Part shown: positions 34,068-42,990 of the stretch, piece after piece
How positions within the stretch are numbered: position 1 is the stretch's first letter
Layout of the letters: the number at the start of each line of letters is the position of its first letter
Source of the DNA: Terriglobia bacterium
GTDB taxonomy: Bacteria > Acidobacteriota > Terriglobia > Bryobacterales > Bryobacteraceae
Length of the DNA: 64,000 nt
Assembly (NCBI GenBank): GCA_020073345.1
Contig: JAIQFI010000005.1
Location: 1 to 64,000 of the forward strand
Reading direction: 5' to 3'
Position numbers and translations under genes: made by a program
The notes under the pieces: model-generated
What the model saw: the letters and a program-made list of their open reading frames with translations, nothing else
Database searches by the model: none
Told to the model about the DNA's origin: nothing

Positions 34068-35054
34068 TCACTTCTTGTCGAACAGTTTGTCGTAGTCCTT
34101 GGATGTTTCGCATACGAACTCGTCCACTCTTTCAAGCTCCGGCCGGAAGGGAAGAGTTCGGGTCGGCAAAACCCAGGGTTGGGCGAAGACGTTGGGATCT
34201 TCCACCGTGACGTCGTATTGGAGCGAGCCGTTCTCGATGCGCCGGAACCGCTCGACCACGTGCAGGGCTTCCGTGTGCATATAGCCGCTGACCTCGGTCT
34301 TGTCGTTAAAGCCGATGGTGTCCACCACCAGCGTGTCTCCTTCCCAGTGTGCGACCGAATCGCCCATCCAGGTTGGATCCGGGTCCACCGGATGCGCGCG
34401 GCCGTCGGTAGGAATGAAGCGGATCGCATTGGGGTACTCGAACACCATCAGAATGAGTTTCGGGGTTTGAACGATCTGGAACGGGTACGGAGTCACGAAG
34501 GATTGCGGCACGCCCAGCGGCTTGCAATCGGTGCCCAGCGTAGTGGTGCCGCGAACGTCGTTGGGCCCCCGGACGATCTTGAATTTTTCAGCGCCGGGTT
34601 TCAGGACTGGCGGCTCCGCGCCACGCACGCCGGCGAAGCCGTACACCCCATTCAGATCGATCGCAGGCGCTTCCGACGCCGACGCCGTGGCTTTGGCGCC
34701 GGATACAGTCACTGTCACCGCGCTGGTCAAAGTTGCATTGTTCGGTCCGGTGACGGTCAGCGTGTAGCTGGTGGTAGTGGTTGGAAAGACCTGACGGCTG
34801 CCGCGGGCGGTCACGCGGCCGATACCCTGGTCGATCGTGGTGGCGTTGGGATTTTCCGCCGCCCAGACCAATGTGACGGGCTGTCCCGGCTGGATCGAGG
34901 CCGGTTGGGCGGTGAAAGTGACGATCCGGGCAGGCGGCACTATTCGTGCAGCACCACCTCTTCCGGTTGGAGCGGGCGCCGGAGTCTGGGCGGCCGCGGA
35001 CCAAGTCAACACGCCCGCAAGCAGCAGGAGGCTGTAGTTCATTGGACTTCGCAT
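34068..35054 (-). CDS. GDTLVVD-family secreted protein with Ig-like domain
   Basis: A 328-residue exported protein. After the signal peptide (Y-S-L-L-L-L-A-G-V-L-T-W-S-A-A) comes a bacterial Ig-like beta-sandwich at about 42-115: ASIQPGQPVTLVW, TTTTSYTLTVTGPNNAT and V-T-V-T-V-S-G. The GDTLVVD domain follows with I-D-L-N-G-V-Y-G-F, central Cys in D-C-K-P-L-G-V-P, PTDGRAHP, TWMGDSVAHWEGDTLVVDT, HTEALHVVERFR, VTVEDPNVFAQPW and E-F-V-C-E-T-S. The start may be ATG 35054 or four codons later. It is the first gene of the unit. The extra domain probably serves adhesion or positioning. Confidence 0.82.
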   Translation of the reverse strand: MRSPMNYSLLLLAGVLTWSAAAQTPAPAPTGRGGAARIVPPARIVTFTAQPASIQPGQPVTLVWAAENPNATTIDQGIGRVTARGSRQVFPTTTTSYTLTVTGPNNATLTSAVTVTVSGAKATASASEAPAIDLNGVYGFAGVRGAEPPVLKPGAEKFKIVRGPNDVRGTTTLGTDCKPLGVPQSFVTPYPFQIVQTPKLILMVFEYPNAIRFIPTDGRAHPVDPDPTWMGDSVAHWEGDTLVVDTIGFNDKTEVSGYMHTEALHVVERFRRIENGSLQYDVTVEDPNVFAQPWVLPTRTLPFRPELERVDEFVCETSKDYDKLFDKK

Positions 35055-35104
35055 GAGCGTAATAATACCGAAGCGAGGGGCGCGGCGAAAGCGCAGGCGC
35101 CCTT

Positions 35105-36133
35105 TCAGGACGGGAAAAAGCGTTTCGGATCCGAATCGAATTGCTCCAGGAACAGGGCGTAGGACACACGGCTGCCGCGATAATGCGCCACTATCTCATC
35201 GAGCAGCGTTGAGAAGAAGCGATCGCCGGTCTGTTCGAGGAGCTGAGCCAGGACTTGCGCGGAACAGTCCGGCAAGCCGTAAATTTCAAACAGACACGCC
35301 AGCCTGACTTTCTTCGCCAGTCCCGCGGCGTACGCATGCATCTGCTCGTAGTCCGGACGCGCCAGGTCGCGGAAGTACACCGCCTCGCCCCACTGCACCT
35401 GGCCGGTCTCGGTCTGCGCCGGGATCTTGTAATAGAACTTGTCCGGGAGGCTCCGCCGGCTATACCGCCATAAATCCAGATCGAACAACGTGAAGCCCCA
35501 TTCTCTCAGCAGCCTGTCGATATTGGCAAACGTGTTGCTGTAGGGATGGCACGCGCCGTGCATCTGCGACTCGATGCAAACGCCCAGGACCTCCTGGGTT
35601 CGGAGCATTTGCCTGGCTCCCAGGAGCACCTCGATGTCGTGGCCATCCGTATCGATCTTGACGAAATCCACACTGCGGATGCCCGCCTCCAGGACGTAAT
35701 CGTCCAGGGCAACATGCCGGTCCGTCATCCGGACCTCCGAGCCCGCGTTATAGACTTCCTTGACATAATTCATTCGCATCGCTTCGGAGGCGCGAACAGC
35801 GCTGGTCCCGGGGAAAGAGGAGTTGTCCTTGCTGGCGACGGGGTCGTGTCTGAGAGACGGCGGGAACAGGGTGTCGTAGTCGGGGCACCCGACGAACGCC
35901 GCTTCGTAGCGAATCCCTCCGTAGCCGCGGGTCTTGTTCAAACGGTCGACTTCCGCAATCAGAGGATCGAATCCCACCGCCTTCAGCTTGGCGCCAAAAC
36001 ACTCCCCCCAGAAGCCGTCGATCCCGCCGCTGGCGCCCACGTCGATCAGCATCAATTCTCCTATCGAGTATTGGGACGATCTCGCGAATTTCCCCGGGAG
36101 AATAGGGTTCTGGTTAATCTGACGTGTGGCCAT
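35105..36133 (-). CDS. FkbM family methyltransferase
   Basis: A 342-residue SAM-dependent methyltransferase of the FkbM family, which O-methylates sugars or polyketides. The SAM motif I begins at LIDVGASGGIDG near residue 29, V-G-F-D-P-L is motif II, and the family-defining segment S-V-D-F-V-K-I-D-T-D-G-H-D near 178 carries the K-x-D-x-x-G signature. The C-terminal third (about 225-340) has no obvious family. There is no signal peptide. It is the distal gene of a glycan-modifying group and lies 33 bases downstream of the glycosyltransferase-FkbM fusion. Confidence 0.88.
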   Translation of the reverse strand: MATRQINQNPILPGKFARSSQYSIGELMLIDVGASGGIDGFWGECFGAKLKAVGFDPLIAEVDRLNKTRGYGGIRYEAAFVGCPDYDTLFPPSLRHDPVASKDNSSFPGTSAVRASEAMRMNYVKEVYNAGSEVRMTDRHVALDDYVLEAGIRSVDFVKIDTDGHDIEVLLGARQMLRTQEVLGVCIESQMHGACHPYSNTFANIDRLLREWGFTLFDLDLWRYSRRSLPDKFYYKIPAQTETGQVQWGEAVYFRDLARPDYEQMHAYAAGLAKKVRLACLFEIYGLPDCSAQVLAQLLEQTGDRFFSTLLDEIVAHYRGSRVSYALFLEQFDSDPKRFFPS

Positions 36134-36166
36134 TGTGACTCAGGTTTGAAATTGGATGTGTCCGCT

Positions 36167-38827
36167 TCAGAGCGCTGGTTTCTCCAACGGGATGGCGATC
36201 ATGTTATCGCTGCGAGTCTCACCATCCGCCGGGATGGGCGTTCCCGTGCGGTCGCTGAACGCGTAGAGCTTGTAATCCTGGGAGCGCAAGAACTCGAGCA
36301 GATCCGACAGACGGCTCCCTTGACCTGTGAGGGCGTCGTCGGATGCCTCGAAAAGAATCATCGGACGCATCTGGCGCAGCACTCGGCGCGATCCCTCCAG
36401 TACGCGGACCTCCGCGCCTTCTACATCCAATTTCACAAAGTCCAGACGCGTAAGGCCGGTGTCCATCGCAAAGCCGTCGAGAGTCTGCGTGGAAACGCTT
36501 TCGTTCCGCAAAAGGGGTACCGGATGGGCGAACTTGCCCAAAGTGTTATGGCCCGAGTGATGAGAACAGGCGATGTGGAGTTCTGTCTCACCGGTTGCAT
36601 CGGAGAGAGCGGCCGGAATGGCTTGTACATTCTTTAGGTTGTTGAGCCGGATGTTACAGTCCAGCCGATGAAACTCGCGCTGGCTCGGCTCGAACGAGAA
36701 CACACGGCCGGAAGGGCCGACGCACCGAGCAGCGAACAGCGAGTACAGGCCTTCGTTGGCGCCCCCATCGACGAACACCATTCCTTCCTTCAAAACGGAG
36801 TCCAGGAACGCGAACTCATTCGGTTCGACGCATCCGCCAATGAACAGCGGCAGGCTGGAGTCGTTGCCAAGATAGATCTGAACGGTAAGTCCCTTGTGCC
36901 AATCCATTCGGAGGGGAATGTCCCGCGTCTGGTTGTGGAAGTAGGTCCAGATGAACCGCCGCATCCGGCATTCGGTATCAGGGTTGTCCCAGGCGGAACC
37001 GAAAATCCATCCCGGGTACGGAGAAAGTGGCCGGGTATACGCCAAGGTTCTGGCGGCGGAGAGAAGGCCCGCCTCGATCTCGGATCCGGCCTGGTGCGCT
37101 TGGGTGTACGCGGACAATTCCGGCACGAGGGCACGCAGGGAAGGAATGATAGCGGCATCGAGATCGATCCGGCTGTTAGGCTCGGGCACAGTTTCCGCGA
37201 GGCTAAGCTTTCCCAGGCCCCAGTCTTCATGATTGAAAATCATGGGCGAGTTCAGCCGCCGCATCTGCGCCCCCCAGCGAAGAACATCTTCATTATCGAG
37301 GACCGGAATGCCTTTGACGGCGAGACGGGCGTACAGCTTCTGCTGCCCGTCCGGGGTCCAGCCCGATCCACTCCCGTGTTCGATGTGATAGATGCGCATG
37401 GGATCGGGCAGAAACTCTTCCAGGGCGCCGCCATATTGAGCGGCGAAACAGAACGCGGAGTCTATGTTCATCGAGTACATATCGAACTCCGGGTATCCGC
37501 GCAGATTAAACCAGTGCTCACGGGCCGTGAGCTGAAAATCGCCGCTTGCATTGGTATGGAGACGATCCGCACTCAGGGGGGAAACGCCCGCGGAACGGTC
37601 AGGGGTTCCCGTCGGGGCATGCGGTGCGCTGCGAAAGGGATGCAGGAGCATCCCGATCAGTCCGCCCCGGTCGATATAGAACCTGAGGATGCGGCGAAGG
37701 CGCGGCGACACCGGCACGGTGAGCGAGACCAACGGTCCACCGTTGGCAAGTTTGGCGATGACATACTGCATGTTCCGCCACAGGGCGAGAATCCGATTGG
37801 TCCGCGGTGAGTGATCGAGCTCCGAGGGAGCGGACAGCTGTCCGCGCTCCCAGCCGAATCGGAATGCCCGGAAAACCAAAGTTTTCGTACTGAAATTAAG
37901 CGGGAAGAACTCTCCCGCCGCCCGGAACCACAAGCGTTCCGGCGCCGGGGAGGGAAGTTGCAGGCGCAACCGGCTGCGATCGTCCAGCGTGAGGCGAACC
38001 AGGACTTGCCCCGAGTCCGTCGCCACTTCCAGCTTCACCGGCTTGCCCAGGGATCCCGGTCCAGGCTCAAGATCCGCCACCAGCGCCGAGCCAGGTTCGG
38101 CCGCTTTGGCCAGCAGCACCTCGGCTTTTTCCTGAGCCCAGCGGAAAGGCTCTTGCGGACCCGAACCTTCCGGGGTGAACCAACCCCGGCCGAGCAGAAT
38201 GCCCGACTCGGGCGACGCGATATCTTCGGAGCTCAGCGCGGGACCGCCATCGGGAGTCACGTCAAATGTCCCGTCACGCCGGTTGACGCGGATCAAGTGG
38301 GTGCGGCAATAGGCCAGCTGTTCGTCCAGAGGAGCATTGGGCGGAACGTCACTCAACGCGTCATAGCGGTCGACGCGGTACAGCCGGTTCGCCTCGAGCC
38401 GCCGTTCACCCAGGAACGCCGCCAGCTCATTCGAAAAAAGGATATCGATGTTCGTGGCCAGAACGAACTTTCCGCGCGCCCGGCGGATTCCAACGTTCTT
38501 CCCGATCATCTGATACAGCGGCAATCCCGCCGCATGCCGGTAACGCTGGTGCACTTCAGCTGGAACTTCGATGAAGCGCACCGTGCACGGGCCGAAGTCC
38601 TCGGGCCACCGCAGCGCCTCAGCCAGAGGAAGACGGTCCGCGGGCGGATTCCATTCGACGAAAATCAGCTCCGAAGAAATGTTATACCGCCGCGCTTGAG
38701 CGAGCCAGCCGTCCAGGAAAATCTGCGTGCGGCCTAAAAGGTTTCCACCGTGATCGTCGTTGCGCGTGGCGACCACCAGAGAGAGGTACGGCTCGCTCGG
38801 GTTGGTCGCTGTAGTGGGCATGAGCAT
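36167..38827 (-). CDS. bifunctional glycosyltransferase-like / FkbM methyltransferase fusion
   Basis: An 886-residue protein. The N-terminal part (about 14-180) has a GT-A-like fold: L-S-L-V-V-A-T-R-N-D near 16, KNVGIRRARGKFVLATNID near 110-128 and the N-I-D-I-L-F acidic motif. The middle (about 215-400) has a beta-rich stretch. Residues 440-545 (H-W-F-N-L-R-G-Y-P-E-F, then I-Y-H-I-E-H) resemble the second half of glycosyltransferase-type proteins. Residues 640-880 form an FkbM methyltransferase: VFVDGGANEGLYSL at 684-697, FSFEPS, and FVKLDVEGAE near 798. Addition and methylation of a sugar in one polypeptide is plausible. A stand-alone FkbM gene follows directly. Confidence 0.85.
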   Translation of the reverse strand: MLMPTTATNPSEPYLSLVVATRNDDHGGNLLGRTQIFLDGWLAQARRYNISSELIFVEWNPPADRLPLAEALRWPEDFGPCTVRFIEVPAEVHQRYRHAAGLPLYQMIGKNVGIRRARGKFVLATNIDILFSNELAAFLGERRLEANRLYRVDRYDALSDVPPNAPLDEQLAYCRTHLIRVNRRDGTFDVTPDGGPALSSEDIASPESGILLGRGWFTPEGSGPQEPFRWAQEKAEVLLAKAAEPGSALVADLEPGPGSLGKPVKLEVATDSGQVLVRLTLDDRSRLRLQLPSPAPERLWFRAAGEFFPLNFSTKTLVFRAFRFGWERGQLSAPSELDHSPRTNRILALWRNMQYVIAKLANGGPLVSLTVPVSPRLRRILRFYIDRGGLIGMLLHPFRSAPHAPTGTPDRSAGVSPLSADRLHTNASGDFQLTAREHWFNLRGYPEFDMYSMNIDSAFCFAAQYGGALEEFLPDPMRIYHIEHGSGSGWTPDGQQKLYARLAVKGIPVLDNEDVLRWGAQMRRLNSPMIFNHEDWGLGKLSLAETVPEPNSRIDLDAAIIPSLRALVPELSAYTQAHQAGSEIEAGLLSAARTLAYTRPLSPYPGWIFGSAWDNPDTECRMRRFIWTYFHNQTRDIPLRMDWHKGLTVQIYLGNDSSLPLFIGGCVEPNEFAFLDSVLKEGMVFVDGGANEGLYSLFAARCVGPSGRVFSFEPSQREFHRLDCNIRLNNLKNVQAIPAALSDATGETELHIACSHHSGHNTLGKFAHPVPLLRNESVSTQTLDGFAMDTGLTRLDFVKLDVEGAEVRVLEGSRRVLRQMRPMILFEASDDALTGQGSRLSDLLEFLRSQDYKLYAFSDRTGTPIPADGETRSDNMIAIPLEKPAL

Positions 38828-38842
38828 TGCGCCCGCGCTACT

Positions 38843-40225
38843 TTAATCCGTGCCAACCGAAAACAGCCGGGCACGGCCCGAGCTGGGTGGGTCGGCCGCG
38901 GCGCTGCTGTCTCGGCCCCCATATCCCAGCCGCACGTATTCCGTGCGATCCGCGAACAGATCCGCCGGCAGGATGCGCCAGCAATCCACAATTGCCGGCG
39001 GCCGTTTACCGGGTTTCAGGTCCGCGGGTGTCAGGCGCTTGAATTCGGGCCATGCTGTGGTGATGACGAGCACATCGGCCTGCTGCGCACAGTCCGCCGC
39101 GGATGAGGCATAGTTAGCGGCGCCGCCGAGCTGCCGCTTCGCATTCTCCATCGCGGCCGGATCGTAAACTACGACCTTGAATCCGGCCGACGCCAGATAC
39201 TTCGCCAGTTCCAGACCTTGCGATTCTTCGATGACCTCGGTGTCCGGCTTGTAGGAGAGTCCCAGAACACCTACGGTGCCGCCCTGCGGCAGGCGGGAAC
39301 GGACGATCTCGGCCAGCCGCGGGACCTGTCTTCGGTTGAGCTGATCGGTAGCCTCAGCCAGGAGCGCCGGTGCTCCGGTGGCCCTCGCCAGGGCCGAAAA
39401 TGCGACGTTATCGCGCGGGAAGCAAGGGCCGCCGTAACCCAGCGCGCCTTTCAGATACTTCTGTCCGATCCGGCTGTCGCATCCAATGGCCGAGGTGACC
39501 ACGTCCGCGTCGGCTCCCGGCAAGCGTTCGCATACTTGCGCCAGCATGTTCGCGTAGGAAATCTTGGTCGTCACGAAGGTGTTGACGGAAAGCTTAGTGA
39601 GCTCGGCGTTCACGTAGTTCATGCGCTGGATGCGCGGATTGCTGTCGCAGACGCCTTTATAAAGCTCTTCCAGGAGCTCGCCCGAACGCGGGTCCGATTC
39701 CCCGATCAGGATCATATCCGGATTCAGCATGTCCCGGATCACGCTGCCGAGCGCGATGAACTCGGGGTTGTAACACAAGCCGAAGTCGCGGCCGCATTTC
39801 TTTCCCGAATGCGCTTCGAGCGCTGGCAATAACGTTCCTCCCGTCGATCCCGGCATGACCGTGCTCGATAGCACCACGAGATGCCAGCTCGGTTTGTTCC
39901 GCAGCGCCACGCCGATCTGCTGCGCCGCGCTGAGGACATACTTCATGGAGAATCCGCCATCGGATTCGGACGGCGTCGGAACCATGATGAATGTCGCGTC
40001 GGTGGCCAGCACCGCGGCAGCGCAATCCACGGTCGCGGAGAAACGCTCCCGGTTCGCCTGGATCATCGCGGCAAGGTCCGGTTCATTGACCGGCGCCCGC
40101 CCCTCTTGAATGGCGGCCACGTACGCCGGATTCACGTCGACGCCGATGACGGTGTGTCCTTTGTGAATCATCACCGCTGCCATGGGTGACCCCAGTTTCC
40201 CTAAGCCGATAATGGAGAGTTTCAT
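38843..40225 (-). CDS. nucleotide-sugar dehydrogenase (UDP-glucose/GDP-mannose dehydrogenase family)
   Basis: A 460-residue dehydrogenase of the UDP-glucose 6-dehydrogenase / GDP-mannose dehydrogenase family, which oxidises a sugar nucleotide twice with NAD+ to the uronic acid. Visible are the NAD-binding G-L-G-K-L-G-S-P near residue 7, S-T-V-M-P-G-S-T-G near 118, Y-N-P-E-F-I-A-L-G near 150, and the catalytic Cys in GYGGPCFPRDN near 265. The C-terminal UDP-binding domain begins near 320 (G-L-S-Y-K-P-D-T). Start ATG 40225 places the Rossmann strand at the N-terminus; ATG 40234, three codons upstream, is equally possible. Substrate specificity is unresolved. It follows nadE closely. Confidence 0.88.
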   Translation of the reverse strand: MKLSIIGLGKLGSPMAAVMIHKGHTVIGVDVNPAYVAAIQEGRAPVNEPDLAAMIQANRERFSATVDCAAAVLATDATFIMVPTPSESDGGFSMKYVLSAAQQIGVALRNKPSWHLVVLSSTVMPGSTGGTLLPALEAHSGKKCGRDFGLCYNPEFIALGSVIRDMLNPDMILIGESDPRSGELLEELYKGVCDSNPRIQRMNYVNAELTKLSVNTFVTTKISYANMLAQVCERLPGADADVVTSAIGCDSRIGQKYLKGALGYGGPCFPRDNVAFSALARATGAPALLAEATDQLNRRQVPRLAEIVRSRLPQGGTVGVLGLSYKPDTEVIEESQGLELAKYLASAGFKVVVYDPAAMENAKRQLGGAANYASSAADCAQQADVLVITTAWPEFKRLTPADLKPGKRPPAIVDCWRILPADLFADRTEYVRLGYGGRDSSAAADPPSSGRARLFSVGTD

Positions 40226-40244
40226 CGGTTCCATTCGCTTCTCT

Positions 40245-41879
40245 TTATTCCCCTCGGGCAATGGGCATTCGCCACCCGGTACCGAAAGCGCGTGATGTCA
40301 CTTTCAGCACCGGCGCAGCCTGTTTCCTCTTGAACTCCGCGTTCCGAACCAGCCGGAGGACCTTGCGCACCGTCTCTTCGTCAAAACCTTGTGTGACGAT
40401 TTCCTCCGCGGATTGGCATCCTTCAATATGCAATTCCAAGATCCGATCGAGCACTTCGTAAGGCGGCAAGCTGTCCTGATCGGTCTGATCCGGACGCAGC
40501 TCGGCCGAGGGAGCCTTGGTCAACGTCGATTCCGGGATGTCGGCCTTTCTCTTGTTCCGGTACCGCGCGACCCGATACACCATCATCTTCGGCAGGTCCG
40601 CGATCACCGCCAATCCGCCGTTCATGTCTCCATACAAAGTACAATATCCGACCGCCAGCTCGGATTTGTTCCCGGTGGTGAGCAACAACGCGCCGTATTT
40701 GTTGGACAACGCCATCAGCAGGTTGCCACGAATACGGGACTGGATGTTTTCCTCTGTCACGTCGGGCTTGAATCCCTGGAAAGCCCCGGCGAGCGTCTTT
40801 TCGTAGGTGTCCATGATCGGCGAAATCGGCAGCGATAAAACCTGGATACCCAGATTGCGCGCTAGCGCCACCGAATCATCCACACTACCTTGGCTTGAAT
40901 AGACGGATGGCATCATGACGCCCAGGACGTTCTCCGGACCCAGTGCATCGACCGCAATGGCCGCTGTGAGTGCTGAGTCGATGCCGCCGGAAAGTCCCAG
41001 CAGCACTTTCTTGAAGTGAGTCTTGCGCGCGTAATCCCGCACTCCCAGCACCAGCGCGCTCCAGATTTCAGCCTCGGGCGTGAAATCGTCTTGCGCGATG
41101 CTGCCGGTTTCAGCCGCCAGGTCGACGACCAGCAAATCCTCTGCAAAACCCTTGGCTCGCGCGAACAGGCCGCCCCGCTTGTTGAAAGCGCCGCTGCGTC
41201 CGTCGAAGATGAGGTCGTCGTTGCCGCCCACCTGGTTCACCCACGCGAGGGGAAGGCCGTGCTTGTGGGTCATCTGGCCCAACATTTTTTCGCGCAACTG
41301 CTCCTTGCCCACGGTGAAGGGAGACGCGGAAAGGTTGACGATGGCTTGCGCGCCGGCCTGCGCCAGGGCTTGAATGGGATCCTGATGATAACGGGGACGC
41401 TTCCAAAAATCCCGGTCGTTCCAGACGTCCTCGCAGATACTGATGCCCAGGCGGAAGCCGTTCAGTTCCAGAATCCCCGGCGCGCGTCCCGGTTCGAAAT
41501 AGCGATCTTCATCGAAAACATCGTAGGTGGGCAGCAGGGTCTTATGAAACATTGGCCCCATGACGCCATCGCGCAGCAGGACGGCGCTATTGAAGAGTGG
41601 CCGCCCGATTTCGGCGGGGTTGGGAGTCGCTGCGCCGACCAGCACCGCGGGAGCGTTTTTGAGTTCCGCGGCCAGGCACGAAAGCATCTGGCAGCTTCGT
41701 TGCACGAAGCCACTGCTCATCAGAAGATCTCGCGGAAGGTAGCCCATCAGCGCGAGTTCCGGCGTCACCACCAGATCCACGTCATGAGCCTGTGCGGAAC
41801 GGACGCCGTGACTAATCTGCGCGGCGTTCCCTTTCAGGTCCCCCGCGATCGGATTTATCTGGAGAAGAGCTACTCGCAA
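40245..41879 (-). CDS. nadE: glutamine-hydrolysing NAD+ synthase
   Basis: A 544-residue two-domain NAD+ synthetase, which amidates deamido-NAD+ using ammonia from glutamine. The N-terminal nitrilase-type amidase has its triad at Glu41 (T-P-E-L-A-L), Lys113 (F-H-K-T-L-L-P) and Cys149 (S-I-C-E-D-V-W). The synthase domain carries the PP-loop L-S-G-G-I-D-S-A near 285 and TTGNKSELAVGY near 400. No ATG lies near the expected N-terminus; TTG 41879, immediately before R-V-A-L-L-Q-I-N, gives the family's usual start, while the longer open frame overlaps the divergent promoter region. It lies just upstream of the NAD-using dehydrogenase gene. Confidence 0.9.
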   Translation of the reverse strand: MRVALLQINPIAGDLKGNAAQISHGVRSAQAHDVDLVVTPELALMGYLPRDLLMSSGFVQRSCQMLSCLAAELKNAPAVLVGAATPNPAEIGRPLFNSAVLLRDGVMGPMFHKTLLPTYDVFDEDRYFEPGRAPGILELNGFRLGISICEDVWNDRDFWKRPRYHQDPIQALAQAGAQAIVNLSASPFTVGKEQLREKMLGQMTHKHGLPLAWVNQVGGNDDLIFDGRSGAFNKRGGLFARAKGFAEDLLVVDLAAETGSIAQDDFTPEAEIWSALVLGVRDYARKTHFKKVLLGLSGGIDSALTAAIAVDALGPENVLGVMMPSVYSSQGSVDDSVALARNLGIQVLSLPISPIMDTYEKTLAGAFQGFKPDVTEENIQSRIRGNLLMALSNKYGALLLTTGNKSELAVGYCTLYGDMNGGLAVIADLPKMMVYRVARYRNKRKADIPESTLTKAPSAELRPDQTDQDSLPPYEVLDRILELHIEGCQSAEEIVTQGFDEETVRKVLRLVRNAEFKRKQAAPVLKVTSRAFGTGWRMPIARGE

Positions 41880-41979
41880 TCGGATGATCCCGCCCAACCG
41901 GACTGAGTAACTCCTTAGTTTAGCAGTGACCGGAAACGAAACAAAACCGGAGCGCGCCGTGCTACATTGACCCTTGACG

Positions 41980-42984
41980 ATGACAGAAAACTTGATCCTG
42001 GTAACTGGTGCGGGCGGGTTCATCGGCGGCGCCATGGTGGCCGATCTGCGCCGTCAGGGCTACAAGCGAATTCGCGCCGTCGACATCAAGCCTCTGGCGG
42101 AGTGGTATCAGGTGTTCGACGATGCCGACAACCTGGTTCTCGACTTGAACCTGAGAGAGAACTGCGAGCGGGCCGCCAGAGGCGCCAGCGAGGTCTACAA
42201 TTTCGCGGCGAATATGGGTGGCATGGGATTTATCGAGGCCAACAAAGCTCTGTGCATGCTGTCGGTCCTGATCAATACCCACATGCTCCAGGCGGCCCAG
42301 AAATTCGGCGTCAAGCGGTTCTTCTATTCTTCCTCCGCGTGCGTCTATAACGGCGAGAAGCAGACGGATCCCAACAATCCGGGCTTGAAGGAAGAAGATG
42401 CCTACCCGGCGCTGGCCGAGGATGGATACGGCTGGGAGAAGCTGTTCAGCGAGCGCATGTGCCGGCATTTCTCCGAAGACTACGGGATGTACGTTCGCGT
42501 CGCGCGCTTCCACAATGTCTACGGACCTCACGGCACCTGGGATGGCGGACGCGAAAAGGCGCCCGCTGCCATCTGCCGGAAGGTGATTCAAGCCAAAGTC
42601 GGCGGCAAGCACGAAATCATTATCTGGGGCGACGGCACCCGCACCCGCAGCTTCATGTACATCGACGACTGCATCCAAGGCGTGCAGAAGATCATGGATT
42701 CCGGCATCCTGGAGCCGATCAATCTTGGGTCTTCCGAAATGGTCTCCATCAATCAGTTAGTGGACATTGTGGAGGATATCGCCAACATCAAACTGAAACG
42801 CATCTACGACCTGGATGCGCCCAAGGGTGTAATGGGCCGGAACAGCGATAATACGCTCATCAAGAAATACCTGGGGTGGGAACCCAACATTCCATTGCGG
42901 CAGGGAATGGAGAAGACCTACGCCTGGATTTACGACCAATACATGCTCAGCCAGAATCAAACTCACTCCGCAGTGGTTCGATAG
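41980..42984 (+). CDS. GDP-mannose 3,5-epimerase-like NAD-dependent sugar epimerase
   Basis: A 334-residue short-chain dehydrogenase/reductase of the extended sugar-epimerase type. The NAD loop is V-T-G-A-G-G-F-I-G-G near residue 8, the catalytic Y-x-x-x-K is in Y-G-W-E-K near 151, and the substrate serine region is FFYSSSACVY near 112. The run RFHNVYGPHGTWDGGREKAP and the G-R-N-S-D-N motif match GDP-mannose 3,5-epimerases, well known from plants and also found in bacteria. It starts at ATG 41980; a TTG two codons upstream is possible. It diverges from nadE by about 100 bases and precedes a GT2 gene by 6 bases. Confidence 0.87.
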   Translation: MTENLILVTGAGGFIGGAMVADLRRQGYKRIRAVDIKPLAEWYQVFDDADNLVLDLNLRENCERAARGASEVYNFAANMGGMGFIEANKALCMLSVLINTHMLQAAQKFGVKRFFYSSSACVYNGEKQTDPNNPGLKEEDAYPALAEDGYGWEKLFSERMCRHFSEDYGMYVRVARFHNVYGPHGTWDGGREKAPAAICRKVIQAKVGGKHEIIIWGDGTRTRSFMYIDDCIQGVQKIMDSGILEPINLGSSEMVSINQLVDIVEDIANIKLKRIYDLDAPKGVMGRNSDNTLIKKYLGWEPNIPLRQGMEKTYAWIYDQYMLSQNQTHSAVVR

Positions 42985-42990
42985 TAGTTT

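Noticed and set aside
34179-35162. A 327-codon plus-strand frame
   Set aside because: It is antisense to the GDTLVVD gene with the Ig-like domain; low-complexity Arg-rich translation.
41880-42035. N-terminal extension of nadE
   Set aside because: It would overlap the divergent epimerase gene, and the family begins right at R-V-A-L-L-Q-I-N, so TTG 41879 was preferred.
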